Assembly: GCF_036077095.1 (NCBI RefSeq)
Contig: NZ_CP107960.1
Coordinates: forward strand, 6,820,001-6,884,000
DNA: 64,000 nt
Direction: 5' to 3'
Source: Streptomyces sp. NBC_00376
GTDB lineage: Bacteria; Actinomycetota; Actinomycetes; Streptomycetales; Streptomycetaceae
The stretch's first letter is position 1, and every line of letters begins with the position of its first letter. Position numbers and translations under genes: made by a program. The notes beneath the pieces were generated by a model. The model saw only the letters and a list, made by a program, of their open reading frames with translations. It was not told the DNA's origin and made no database searches. Below are positions 17,387 through 27,000 of the stretch, in pieces.

Positions 17387-17884
17387 TCAGGCGGCTCGGG
17401 TCAGTCCTTCGGCGCCCGCCTTCGCCGGTGCCACGCCGAAGATGTCCACGGCGTGGTAGTACGTCCATGCCGTGCTGTTGCACGCGGTGAGCTTCGCTCC
17501 GGAGTAGGCGGCGCATACGCGCTTGAGGTCCGAGTAGAACGCGGAGTCGATGCGCGACTTGTTGGCGTCGAAGGTGCCCGCCGCCTTGTAGTTGCGGTAG
17601 CCGAAGTCGTGGCGGGCGCAGGCGGTCTGGAAGGGGAAGCCGAACGGGTTGTCGGGCGAGCTGCTGCAGTAGTCCGTCGACCAGTCGAAGCCGTACGCGG
17701 ACCAGGCGCCCTGGTTGTTGCGGGCGGAGTTCCAGGCGTTGTAGCTGGAGAGGCTCGTCTGGGTCCAGGAGCTGAGGACCTGGGGTTTGTCGGCAGGGGC
17801 TGCCGAGGCGGACGCGGCAGGGAGCAGGACGAGGGGGAGCGACAGAGCGGCCGTGGCGAGCGGGACGGTGAATCGGCGACGCAT
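17387..17884 (-). CDS. Secreted prokaryotic phospholipase A2
   Basis: 165 residues from the ATG at 17884 (GGAGG six bases upstream; the open frame extends further but without that site). Signal peptide 1-28 (RRR, hydrophobic core, ASASA). The mature part matches the Streptomyces PLA2 fold: catalytic His92-Asp93 in ACARHDFGYRNY and a second Asp113 in RIDSAFYSDL, the same 21-residue His-to-Asp spacing as in the S. violaceoruber enzyme. Four cysteines at 73, 89, 124 and 135 can form two disulfides. Releases sn-2 fatty acid from phospholipids outside the cell. Calcium dependence is expected from the family. Monocistronic, ended by a strong hairpin. Confidence 0.9.
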   Translation of the reverse strand: MRRRFTVPLATAALSLPLVLLPAASASAAPADKPQVLSSWTQTSLSSYNAWNSARNNQGAWSAYGFDWSTDYCSSSPDNPFGFPFQTACARHDFGYRNYKAAGTFDANKSRIDSAFYSDLKRVCAAYSGAKLTACNSTAWTYYHAVDIFGVAPAKAGAEGLTRAA

Positions 17885-17996
17885 GAGCAACCTCCGCAAT
17901 AAGAAAGGGAGTTGTGCTGAACGTGCTCCTCGTGGTCTCACGAGATCGTTCAGCATGATGCCATGCGTCCCCGACGCGTAGGGGCTGTCCGGTGGA

Positions 17997-18509
17997 TCAG
18001 GGCGCCTTCGACTCCAGGTGGTAGGTCGTGTCGACCCAGAAGCCGTTCGTGGCGGCGGCCTTGATCTCCAGCACGTACTGACCGGGGGTCAGTGGTTCGA
18101 AGCCGCCCCAGATGCCCCAGGCGTAACGCTGGGTCAGCCCGGTCCGGAACGGTGCGGTGAACTCCTGCAAGGACAGCGGCACGCTGTTGAGCGAGGCCGT
18201 GGCCTCCGTGGCCGTCATGCGCTGGGGAATCCTCGAGTACGACCGGGGGTGCTGCATGTTGAGGACGGGGAAGAAGACCGGCCGGTCCGAGGGGATCGCG
18301 CAGCGCCGCACCACCCGCCCGCCGTAGGTGCCGGCCAGGAACCAGAGGTCGTCCGGCTGGTTCCAGGCGGCGTGCTCACCCGTCGTGTCCCTGACCGGGC
18401 TCCGGTCGTCGGGCGCGGACAGGGCCCACTGCCACCACCGGCCCGCGAGCGCCCCGCCCTCCTCGTTGTTCGGCTTCCACATACGCTCCGCCGGTCCTGC
18501 TCCGCTCAT
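17997..18509 (-). CDS. Conserved hypothetical protein
   Basis: 170 residues, not assigned to a family by me. No signal peptide or membrane helix. Tryptophan-rich: RWWQWALS near the start, WNQPDDLWFLAGTYGG, then VRRCAIPSDRPVFFPVLNM and a C-terminal beta-rich part (YAWGIWGGFEPLTPGQYVLEIKAAATNGFWVDTTYHL). The final segment looks like an immunoglobulin-like or jelly-roll beta domain. Start ATG 18509 has GGAGA nearby. It stands alone between the phospholipase gene and the VWA/MoxR cluster. Confidence 0.65.
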   Translation of the reverse strand: MSGAGPAERMWKPNNEEGGALAGRWWQWALSAPDDRSPVRDTTGEHAAWNQPDDLWFLAGTYGGRVVRRCAIPSDRPVFFPVLNMQHPRSYSRIPQRMTATEATASLNSVPLSLQEFTAPFRTGLTQRYAWGIWGGFEPLTPGQYVLEIKAAATNGFWVDTTYHLESKAP

Positions 18510-18621
18510 GACGACTCTCCCACGTGCAGCCCCGGGCTACGGGGCCTGATTCGAACAAGCGGACAGTACCCGGGGTGGTGCACCGGGCCGGACGAAGGGG
18601 TGACGGCGAACGCCCGGAGCC

Positions 18622-19866
18622 CTACCGGGCCGTGGGAACCGCCCCGATGAGCACCGTGCGTGCCCACTCGGGCGGGGAGTCCGGGACGTAGTACGGATCG
18701 TCCTCGTCCCGCAACCGGGGGAACAGGCCCACCACCGTCCGGCACGCCGGCTGTGCACTCGGCCAGGGGGTCTGGCCGTCCGTCAGGACCACGACGACAT
18801 CGGGCCTCGGCTGCGTCCGCAGGGCCCTGGCGAAGCCCGAGCGCAGATCCGTGCCCCCGCCGCCCACCAGCGGGATTCCCTCGGCACGGCACAACGGGTG
18901 CGCGACCCTGGCCGCCGCGTCGCACGGGAGGACGGTGATCAGGTCGCGACGGCCGCCGACCGCGCGGGAGATCGCGGCGACCTCCAGGAGCGCGCTGCCC
19001 AGTTCGGTGTCGCTGACCGAAGCGGACGTGTCGATGACCACGCTGACCCGGGGCGGCCTGCGCCGCAGGCTCGGCAGAACGGCACCGGGCACACCGGCCG
19101 AGCGCCGCGAGGGGCGGCCGTACGTGTAGTCCTCGCCCGCGCCGGACCCGGAGGCGGCCGAACGGACCGCCGCACCCAGCAGCTCCCGCCACGGCTGCGG
19201 CGGGTGGAACGCCTCCTCGGCCCACCGCCGCCACCCCTTCGAGGCGCTCCCCGGACGGCCGGTGATGCCCTGCGCCACCCGGAACCGGACCGCGTCCCGT
19301 TCCTGCTCGCTCAGGCCGTGCGCGCCGTCCGGCCCCAGGTCCCACTCCCGATCCAGCCCGTCGGCGCCACTGCCACAGTCCAGCCAGGCCAGGTGCTCCG
19401 TATGCGGCCCGAGCCTGAACTGGCGCAGGTAGTCCTCCATGAGCTGCCCCTCGGGGAGCCCCAGGAAGGCCGGACCGACGGCACCCTCCGGCCGGACCAG
19501 CCCCTCGCCGAACACGTCGTCGTTGATCTCGCAGTCGGCGGCGATGTTCATCCGCAGCCGTTCGGCGGGACCGGTCAGCCCCTGCTGCCGCGCGACCCGG
19601 TCGCTGCGCCCGTGGTGGTCGCGCAGCAGGTGCGACACCTCGTGCACCCACACCCCGGCCAGTTCCTCCTCCGGGGTCCGGTCCACGAAGCCGGGCGAGA
19701 CGTAGCACCGCCAGTGCCGGTCGACGGCCATCGTCGGTACCCGCCGCGACTCCACGACGCGCAGGGCGAACAACGCCGTCGCCAGGTAGGGGCGGGCCCG
19801 GACGGCCTGCAGCCGGGCGGCGAAGAGCTTGTCGAGGTCCAGCGCCCCCGGCGCGTCGGGTGTCAT
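18622..19866 (-). CDS. Zincin-like/VWA protein (DUF2201 type)
   Basis: 414 residues. The N-terminal putative metallopeptidase has zinc motif HEVSH (75-79, in WVHEVSHLLRDHH) and the helper stretch NIAADCEIND. The C-terminal von Willebrand A-like domain has a MIDAS motif DTSAS (279-283, in VVIDTSASVSD), a second part GGGGTDLRSGF and VVVLTDGQTPW. DUF2201-type proteins pair with MoxR ATPases, and here the start codon overlaps the MoxR stop (ATGA). Cytoplasmic. Likely a metal-dependent adaptor or protease remodelled by the ATPase; substrate unknown. The third gene upstream is part of the same operon. Family assignment is confident, activity inferred. Confidence 0.85.
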   Translation of the reverse strand: MTPDAPGALDLDKLFAARLQAVRARPYLATALFALRVVESRRVPTMAVDRHWRCYVSPGFVDRTPEEELAGVWVHEVSHLLRDHHGRSDRVARQQGLTGPAERLRMNIAADCEINDDVFGEGLVRPEGAVGPAFLGLPEGQLMEDYLRQFRLGPHTEHLAWLDCGSGADGLDREWDLGPDGAHGLSEQERDAVRFRVAQGITGRPGSASKGWRRWAEEAFHPPQPWRELLGAAVRSAASGSGAGEDYTYGRPSRRSAGVPGAVLPSLRRRPPRVSVVIDTSASVSDTELGSALLEVAAISRAVGGRRDLITVLPCDAAARVAHPLCRAEGIPLVGGGGTDLRSGFARALRTQPRPDVVVVLTDGQTPWPSAQPACRTVVGLFPRLRDEDDPYYVPDSPPEWARTVLIGAVPTAR

Positions 19867-21137
19867 CGGCCGGCCTTCGCCGCCGCGGCTGCCCGGTCCG
19901 CGGCCCGGGTCGCCGCCCGGTCCGCCCGCCGGGACAGGGACACCGCCCCGGCGAGCTGCTCGATCGATGCCGGAACGTCCCAGTCCGCCCGGCGCAGCGA
20001 GGCGAGCGTGGTCGCCGGGACGACCACCACGTCCGGGGCACCGGTCTCCAGCGCCCGGACCAGGAGCGCCCATGCCGCATCCCAGCGGGGCTTCTCCGGA
20101 CGATTGCGGACCGCCGCCACCACACCGTCGAGCACCGCCTGACGCAGATCCCCCCGCTCGGGCAGGACGGCGCCCGCCGGGTCGGCGAGCAGCGTCTCGG
20201 GGTCCGGCAGATCCATCCGGTCCAGGCTCGCCAGCAGCTCCAGCCCCGGACCGTCCCCCACGGTGCCCCGGACCAGCAGGGCGAGCACGTCCCTGGAGGA
20301 GCCGGCCGCGGTCGCGAACGCGATCAGACACAGGGTCATGTCCCAGCTCCGGGGCGACGGCCAGGGACCGCCCCGGCGCGTCTCACCGCTGGGCAGCCGG
20401 TGCACGAGTGCCGGGCGGGAGGCGAGGAGCCCGCACACCGCGCGACGGGCGAAGTCCACGGCCTCCGGCAGCCGTTCGGGGTCGAGCCGGGGCAGTGTGG
20501 CCCGGGGCCAGGTCCCGCCGAGGCCGCGCACCACCACCTCGTGGTCGTGGGTCCACTGCAGATGCACGAACCGGTTGGCCAGCGGCGGGCTCAGCTCCCA
20601 GCCGTCGGCCGCCGAGGAACGCGGATTGGCCGCGGCCACGATCCGTACCCCGGGCGGCAGTTGCAGGGCGCCGATCCGCCGCTCCAGCACGAGACGGAGC
20701 AGGGCGGCCTGAACGGCCGGCGGCGCGGTGGACAGCTCGTCCAGGAACAGCAGCCCCCGGCCCGCCCGCACCAGCCGCACCGCCCAGTCCGGCGGCGCCA
20801 TCGGCACGCCCTGCCCAGCGGGGTCGTCCCCCACGATGGGCAGCCCCGAGAAGTCGGACGGCTCATGGACGCTGGCGATGACCGTGGTCAGCGGAAGATC
20901 CAGGGACACGGCGAGCTGGGTGAGCGCGGCGGTCTTGCCGATGCCGGGCTCGCCCCACAGGAGTACGGGCAGATCGGCGGCCACGGCCAGGGTCAGGGCC
21001 TCCAGCTGGATGTCGGGACGGGGTTCGGTGGTGGTGTCGCGCAGCAGGGCCGTCAGCTCACCGGCGATGTCGAGCTGGGAGGCGCGGTCCTGGCCGGAGG
21101 AAGGGGCGGACGTGACGAAAGGGGTGCGTGTGAGCAT
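19863..21137 (-). CDS. MoxR-type AAA+ ATPase
   Basis: 424 residues from the ATG at 21137. Walker A GEPGIGKT (62-69), Walker B GLLFLDELS, sensor-1 region RIVAAANP and the SPPLANRFVHLQW arginine-finger region define the MoxR class. The substrate loop VHEPSDFSGLPIV is typical. MoxR ATPases act as chaperones that insert cofactors or remodel VWA-domain partners, matching the zincin-VWA gene overlapping it. The C-terminal 150 residues (DVLALLVRGTVGDGPGLELLASLDRMDLPD and a Lys/Arg/Ala-rich end) are an extension. An upstream in-frame ATG at 21170 would add eleven residues; ribosome sites are weak for both. Confidence 0.85.
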   Translation of the reverse strand: MLTRTPFVTSAPSSGQDRASQLDIAGELTALLRDTTTEPRPDIQLEALTLAVAADLPVLLWGEPGIGKTAALTQLAVSLDLPLTTVIASVHEPSDFSGLPIVGDDPAGQGVPMAPPDWAVRLVRAGRGLLFLDELSTAPPAVQAALLRLVLERRIGALQLPPGVRIVAAANPRSSAADGWELSPPLANRFVHLQWTHDHEVVVRGLGGTWPRATLPRLDPERLPEAVDFARRAVCGLLASRPALVHRLPSGETRRGGPWPSPRSWDMTLCLIAFATAAGSSRDVLALLVRGTVGDGPGLELLASLDRMDLPDPETLLADPAGAVLPERGDLRQAVLDGVVAAVRNRPEKPRWDAAWALLVRALETGAPDVVVVPATTLASLRRADWDVPASIEQLAGAVSLSRRADRAATRAADRAAAAAKAGR

Positions 21138-21258
21138 GTCTGAATCACCTGTGGGTTCGTGGTGGGGCATACGCGAGAAGTGAGGAATTCCGGTCGGTGC
21201 CGGACTGCGCACCGACTGCGGACGGCATGCGAGCTGCGGGCCGGTGACGGACCGTGTG

Positions 21259-22662
21259 TCAGCGACGGACCGCGTGGCGCGGGTGCGAGCGGCGGTCACG
21301 GGGCCGGCGGCGGTACGGGTGGAGGCGGTCGGGCCCTTCGACCAGGCCCGCCCGGAACAGCCCGTACGTGATCCGCTGCCGCGCGGCCTCCTCCAGCTCG
21401 TCCCGCAGTTCGCCGCTGCGCAGCAGCGCACCGGGGCCCAGCAGACCCTCGACGACGGCCAGCGCACCGGTGATGTCGCCGTGGTCCAGGCGTTCGCGCA
21501 CACCGGTGAGGCAGTCCGGACGGCGGTGCGCCTCGTCGATGGCCTGGAGGCAGGGCAGCGGAGTGCCGCTCAGCGCGACCAGCAGCTCCTCCCGGCGGAT
21601 CTCGGCCGGGTCGTGGTCCAGCGGGGCCAGCACCCCGTCGACCAGGCCGATCCGGTGCAGGGCTCCCCGGCATTCCACGAGGCGTGGCTGTCCCGCCCGG
21701 TCCTGGGCCGGTGCCGGACCGGGCGGGACGTCCGATGCCAGCGCCGCGACGACCAGCGGATGGAGCCGCCCGGCCTCGATCGACCCGGTACGGATCAGAT
21801 CGAGGTCGGGCAGCACCCAGGTCGCCGCGTCGGGCAGCACCGGCAGCGCACAGGCGCCACCGCCCGTGGCCGTGGTGGCGGCCGCGATCCGCAACGCGGG
21901 CGGCCCGGGGCCGTCCCCCTCGGGCACCAGGTCCAGCAGCAGCCGGTGCCGGGCCCCGAACCGCACGGCGACGGTCCCGGCGGACCGCCCCTCGGCCCGG
22001 AGCAGGATCTCCGCCTCGTCCGCCCACCGGTCGACGGCGCAGCGACGGGCGGGCGGCACCAGCTCCAGCACTTCGGGAGGCACCGCGACTCGGCGGCCGG
22101 CGGGCGGCCCGTCGGCCCCGGACCGGGACCGCAGCTCGTCGGCCCTGCGCGCATCCCAGAGATGGCGGTGCAGGTCGAGGCGGAACCGGGGGTTCGGGCG
22201 GTGGTGCGGATGGCGGCGGGCCTCGGTGCCGGACTCCGGTCCGTCCCACAGCGCGAGCCCGATCCGCTGACCGGCATCCGCCCAGGCGGGCGGGGTCCGG
22301 ACCACCAGACGCACCGGGCGCACACCGCCGGGCCCCTCGGTGTCGTACCGGGCCAGGGTGACCGTCAGCCCCGGGCGCAGCAGCCCGTGCGGAGAGATCC
22401 TCGGCAGGTGCCAGCGCAACAGGTCAGGGGCCAGATGGCGCAGATCGTCCCGGATCCGGGACGCGAGTTCTCGCCCGTGGGTACGTGCCACGGACCGTGG
22501 GCTGAGATCGACGTCGACACCCGCGGCGGCGCATGCCCCCGCCCAGTCGCCGACATGACGGCGGGCGGTCGCGGTCTCGATCATGGAGGGCGGCACGGCG
22601 AACTCTCGCACGCGCAGCCAGAAGGACAGGCGGGAATCCCTGTTCGCGTCTTGAGTGAGCAT
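21259..22662 (-). CDS. Large conserved hypothetical linked to MoxR/VWA pair
   Basis: 467 residues from the ATG at 22662; the GTG two codons earlier lies against the AAGGTGA ribosome site. No recognised domain, signal or membrane segment. Arg/Asp/His-rich middle (RRHPHHRPNPRFRLDLHRHLWDARR) and several helical stretches rich in Leu and Asp; C-terminal tail strongly basic. Ends 121 bases before the MoxR start on the same strand, so the three probably form one operon. By analogy with other MoxR clusters it may be the client or an adaptor protein. This is inference only. Confidence 0.65.
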   Translation of the reverse strand: MLTQDANRDSRLSFWLRVREFAVPPSMIETATARRHVGDWAGACAAAGVDVDLSPRSVARTHGRELASRIRDDLRHLAPDLLRWHLPRISPHGLLRPGLTVTLARYDTEGPGGVRPVRLVVRTPPAWADAGQRIGLALWDGPESGTEARRHPHHRPNPRFRLDLHRHLWDARRADELRSRSGADGPPAGRRVAVPPEVLELVPPARRCAVDRWADEAEILLRAEGRSAGTVAVRFGARHRLLLDLVPEGDGPGPPALRIAAATTATGGGACALPVLPDAATWVLPDLDLIRTGSIEAGRLHPLVVAALASDVPPGPAPAQDRAGQPRLVECRGALHRIGLVDGVLAPLDHDPAEIRREELLVALSGTPLPCLQAIDEAHRRPDCLTGVRERLDHGDITGALAVVEGLLGPGALLRSGELRDELEEAARQRITYGLFRAGLVEGPDRLHPYRRRPRDRRSHPRHAVRR

Positions 22663-22821
22663 CAGCACTCACCTTGCGCGGACGGGGCCCCCAATCTGTT
22701 GGCAGAGTGAGTTGTCATCGCGGGGCAGCGTAGCTCCCCGTCTCCCCGAATGCCAGGTGTATTCGGGCCGCCCTTCCCCCCCTGTGCGACTGGGCGGGGG
22801 CCACGGCCCTTCGTGCGGAGG

Positions 22822-23862
22822 TCAGGCGGCGGGATTCGAACCGAACGGCGGGCGCTCGCCGCTGAGTTCCTCCGGGCTGCGGCGCGCGGCGACCAGGAGC
22901 GTGACGGCCGTGCCCACCGCCGCCCACGCGGACAGCACCAGCAGGGAGCCGGTGACCGCGTTGCCCCTGAAGTAGGCGATCGAGCGGGCCACCCAGGTGC
23001 CCGCCCCGGGCGGCAGCGCGGGGCCGATCGCCCGCCAGAAGTCCGGGAGCATCGGCAGCGGGTAGGCGCCGCCGGCGCTCGGGTTGCCCGCGATCACCAC
23101 GATCAGGACGGCCAGGCCGATGCCGACGATGCCGGTGACGGCCTGGAGGGCGAGGGTGATCATGCCGACCGCGAAGACGGTCAGCGCGCCCAGGCCCGAC
23201 AGGCCCCAGAAGCTTCCGGGCAGGGCGCCGAGGATCGGGCCGATGATGATCGCGCCGCCGATCCCGCCCACGATCGAGTACAGCGCCATGACACCGGTCC
23301 GGATCACCGCGCGCTGTCGGTTGGCGGGTTTGGCGCCCGCGCTGATCGCCAGGATCGAGGCGCAGAGGTAGCCGCCGACGCACCAGCCGACGACCAGGTA
23401 GAACGACGAGATCCCGTTGAAGTCCTGGTCGGAGGCGGGGGCCAGGTCCACGGTCCGTACCGTGCGCTGCTGGGTCCGGTCGACCTCCGTGATGATCTTC
23501 GTCAGGGTGGTGGCCAGCGAGGTGCCGCCGCCGGAGGCGACCAGCACGGTGTCGGTCGTGCCCTCGGGGCTGACGATCAGGGCGCCGTCGATCCTGCGGT
23601 CGAGGATCTGCTCGCGGGCGGTGGCCGCGTCGGCGAGCGTGCGGGGGTCCAGCGGGCCGCCGGGGAGATTCTTCAGCTCGGTGAGGAGCTGTGCGGAGAT
23701 CTGCCGGGGTGCGACGAGGCCGAAGGGCACGTCCGTCGGCCTCGGCTTGTGCAGCGCCCCGACGTAGGACGCGATGAACAGCAACTGCAGTCCGAGCACA
23801 CCGATGACGAGCAGTGCGGCCCGTGGAGTGACGGCGTTCTTCACCTCGTCGACGAAAGTCAT
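22822..23862 (-). CDS. Polytopic membrane protein, DUF3533/YhgE-like ABC-2 type
   Basis: 346 residues. First helix LLVIGVLGLQLLFIASYVGAL (about 17-37), then a soluble extracytoplasmic domain (40-140) with VPFGLVAPRQISAQLL and DGALIVSPEG. About six helices follow: LVVGWCVGGYLCASILAISA, VMALYSIVGGIGGAIIIGPIL, ALTVFAVGMITLALQAVTG, IVGIGLAVLIVVIAG and LLVLSAWAAVGTAVTLLVAA. This one-helix, periplasmic domain, helix-bundle layout resembles YhgE/Pip and ABC-2 permeases. No ATPase neighbour. Transcribed divergently from dnaE2, with a 188-base shared gap. Function unknown; export or envelope role inferred from topology. Confidence 0.7.
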   Translation of the reverse strand: MTFVDEVKNAVTPRAALLVIGVLGLQLLFIASYVGALHKPRPTDVPFGLVAPRQISAQLLTELKNLPGGPLDPRTLADAATAREQILDRRIDGALIVSPEGTTDTVLVASGGGTSLATTLTKIITEVDRTQQRTVRTVDLAPASDQDFNGISSFYLVVGWCVGGYLCASILAISAGAKPANRQRAVIRTGVMALYSIVGGIGGAIIIGPILGALPGSFWGLSGLGALTVFAVGMITLALQAVTGIVGIGLAVLIVVIAGNPSAGGAYPLPMLPDFWRAIGPALPPGAGTWVARSIAYFRGNAVTGSLLVLSAWAAVGTAVTLLVAARRSPEELSGERPPFGSNPAA

Positions 23863-23975
23863 GCCCCCACGCTCCGGGGCGCCGGTTGTTCGTGCAGGCG
23901 GGGCAGGGCCGAATGGCTGATCGGATCCCTCGCGGGCCGCCGGTCCGGGGCGAGGGAGGTCCCGCGTTCCTGCTA

Positions 23976-23991
23976 TCGCACGAATGTTCGA
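23976..23991 (+). promoter_or_regulatory. LexA/SOS box upstream of dnaE2
   Basis: TCGCACGAATGTTCGA differs at one position from the actinobacterial LexA palindrome TCGAACnnnnGTTCGA. It lies 60 bases before the dnaE2 start, just ahead of a possible -10 (TATGGT, 24001-24006), where a bound repressor would block transcription. Confidence 0.8.
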
Positions 23992-24050
23992 AACTTGGTC
24001 TATGGTGGAGACAAGGGGGTGGTGAGTACGGATCGGTCCAGGAGGTGCAG

Positions 24051-27000
24051 ATGCCCGGGTTCACGCATCTGCATACCGTTTCCGGGTTCTCCCTGCGGTA
24101 CGGGGCATCGCACCCGGAGCGGCTGGCGGAGCGCGCCGCCCAGCGGGGGATGGACGCGCTGGCGCTGACCGACCGCGACACCCTCGCGGGCACGGTCCGC
24201 TTCGCCAGGGCCTGCGAGAAGGCCGGGATACGGCCGCTCTTCGGGGTGGAGCTCGCGGTGGGATCCGCGACGGCGGAGCGAACGGGCGGGCCCGCGCAGC
24301 GGCTGCGGACCCCGGTCCGCGGCGGCGCCTTCATCGACGAATCCGCACCCCGGGTCACCTTCCTCGCCCGGGACGGCGCCCGGGGCTGGGCGGAGCTGTG
24401 CCGCCTCGTCACCGCCGCCCACGCCCCCGCGCCCGACGGCGCCGGACAGCCCCTGGTCGGCCGGGCCGAACTGCCCGCCGAAGGGCTCACCGTGCTGCTC
24501 GGCCCCGCCTCCGACGTCGGCAGGGCGCTGGCCGCCGGCCGCCCGGACCGGGCCGCCGCGCTGCTCGCCGGCTGGCGCGAGATCTACGGTGACGACCTGC
24601 GCCTCGAAGCCGTCCACCACGGGCGGGAAGGCGCCGGCCCCGGTTCGCTGCGGCTCGCCGCCCGTACCGTCGGCCTCGCCGCCGAGCAGGGGGTGCGGGC
24701 CGTGCTGACCAACGCGGTCCGGTACGCCGACGCCGGGCAGGGCCCGGTCGCCGATGTGCTCGACGCGGCCCGTCGGCTGGTCCCCGTCGACCCCCGCCGG
24801 GCCCCGCTCGACAGTGGGGAGCGCTGGCTGAAGGACGCCCGCGCGATGGCGGACACCGCGGAGCGGATCGCCACGGCTGCCGGTCTCGGCAAGGGCGCCG
24901 GGGCGCGGCTGCTCGCGGAGACCCGGCGCACCGCCGACGCCTGCGTCGTCGACCCCGAGGGTGACCTCGGTCTCGGCGCCGTCCACTTCCCCGAAGCGGA
25001 GCTCGTCGGCGCCGGGCGGCGCACCGCCCAGCGGGTACTGGCCTCCCGCGCCGCCGCCGGCATGGTGCTGCGCGGCTACGACCGCAGGCGCGACTACTGG
25101 GAGCGGATGCACCAGGAACTGGACATCATCGCCCACCACGGCTTCGCCTCCTATTTCCTGACAGTCGCTCAAGTGGTGGACGACGTACGGGAGATGAAGG
25201 TACGGGTCGCCGCCCGGGGCTCCGGGGCGGGATCCCTGATCAACCATCTCCTCGGGATCGCGCACGCCGACCCGGTCGAGCACGGGCTGCTGATGGAGCG
25301 CTTCCTGTCCAGGCGCCGCTTCGTGCTGCCCGACATCGACATCGACGTGGAGTCCGCCCGCAGGCTCGACGTCTACCGCGCGATCATCGGACGCTTCGGC
25401 ACCGAGCGGGTCGCGACCGTCGCCATGCCCGAGACCTACCGGGTGCGCCACGCCATCCGTGACGTGGGTGCCGCGCTCTCCATGGACCCGGCCGAGACCG
25501 ACCGGCTCGCCAAGGCATTCCCGCACATCCGGGCCCGCGACGCCCGCGCGGCCATGGAGGAACTGCCCGAACTGCGCGAAGTGGCACGGGAGAAGGACCG
25601 GTACGGACGGCTCTGGGAGCTGGTGGAGGCGCTGGACGCACTGCCGCGCGGCATCGCCATGCACCCGTGCGGGGTGCTCCTGTCGGACGCCACGCTGCTG
25701 CGCCGGGTGCCCACCGTGCCCACCAGCGGCGACGGCTTCCCGATGGTGCAGTTCGACAAGGAGGACGTGGAGGAGCTGGGGCTGCTCAAGCTCGATGTGC
25801 TGGGTGTGCGGATGCAGTCGGCGATGGCGCACGCGGTCGCGGAGATCGGGCGGGCCTCGGGGCGGGCCGTGGACCTGGACGCGGTGGAGCCGGACGACCC
25901 GGAGACGTACCGGTTGATCAGGAGCGCCGAGACGCTGGGCTGCTTCCAGATCGAGTCGCCGGGCCAGCGCGACCTGGTCGGCAGGCTCCAGCCGGCCGGC
26001 TTCCACGACCTGGTGGTCGACATCTCGCTGTTCCGCCCCGGGCCGGTCGCCGCCGACATGGTGCGGCCGTTCATCGAGGCCCGGCACGGCCGGGCCCCCG
26101 TGCGCTACCCGCACCCCGATCTGGAAGGACCGCTGCGCGAGACGTACGGAGTGGTCGTCTTCCACGAGCAGATCATCGAGATGGTCGACATCATGACCGG
26201 CTGCGGCCGGGACGAGGCCGACCGGGTGCGGCGCGGACTCTCCGACCCCGGATCGCAGGACCGGATCAAGGTGTGGTTCGCGCAGCGGGCGGCGGAGAGG
26301 AAGTACGGCGCCGAAGCGATCGCCCGGACCTGGGAGATCATCGAGGCGTTCGGCAGCTACGGCTTCTGCAAGGCGCACGCGGTCGCCTTCGCCGTGCCGA
26401 CGTACCAGTCGGCCTGGCTCAAGGCTCACCACCCGGCCGCCTTCTACGCCGGGCTGCTCACCCATGACCCGGGGATGTACCCGAAGCGGCTGCTGCTCGC
26501 GGACGCGCGGCGGCGCGGGGTGCCGGTGCTGGGACTGGACGTCAACAGGTCGGCGGCCATTCATAGAATCGAACTGGTGTCCGATGGTGAGGGTGGAAAG
26601 GGTGTCTGGGGGGTGCGGCTCGCGCTCTCGGACGTCCACGGCATCGGCGCGGCCGAGGTCGCCCGGATCGAGGCCGGACAGCCCTACACCTCGCTGCTCG
26701 ACTTCTGGCAGCGCGCCAGGCCGGGCAGGCCGGCCGCCGAACGGCTGGCCCGGGTAGGCGCGTTGGACGCGTTCGGCGCCAACCGGCGCGATCTGCTGCT
26801 GCACCTGTCCGAACTGCACCGCGCCCAGCGGGGCACGGGCTCCAGCGGCGGACCGGGCGGGCAGCTGCCGCTCGGCGGCGGACACCGGACCGGCTCCATC
26901 GGCCTGCCCGACCTCGACGAGACGGAACGGCTCAGCGCCGAGCTGGGCGTCCTGAGCATGGACGTCTCCCGCCACCTGATGGACGATCACCACGTCTTCC

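Noticed and set aside
18545..18565. Possible tRNA T-arm (GATTCGAAC near 18550, similar near 22832)
   Set aside because: No acceptor stem, anticodon loop or D-arm around either; the 22832 copy lies inside a coding gene.
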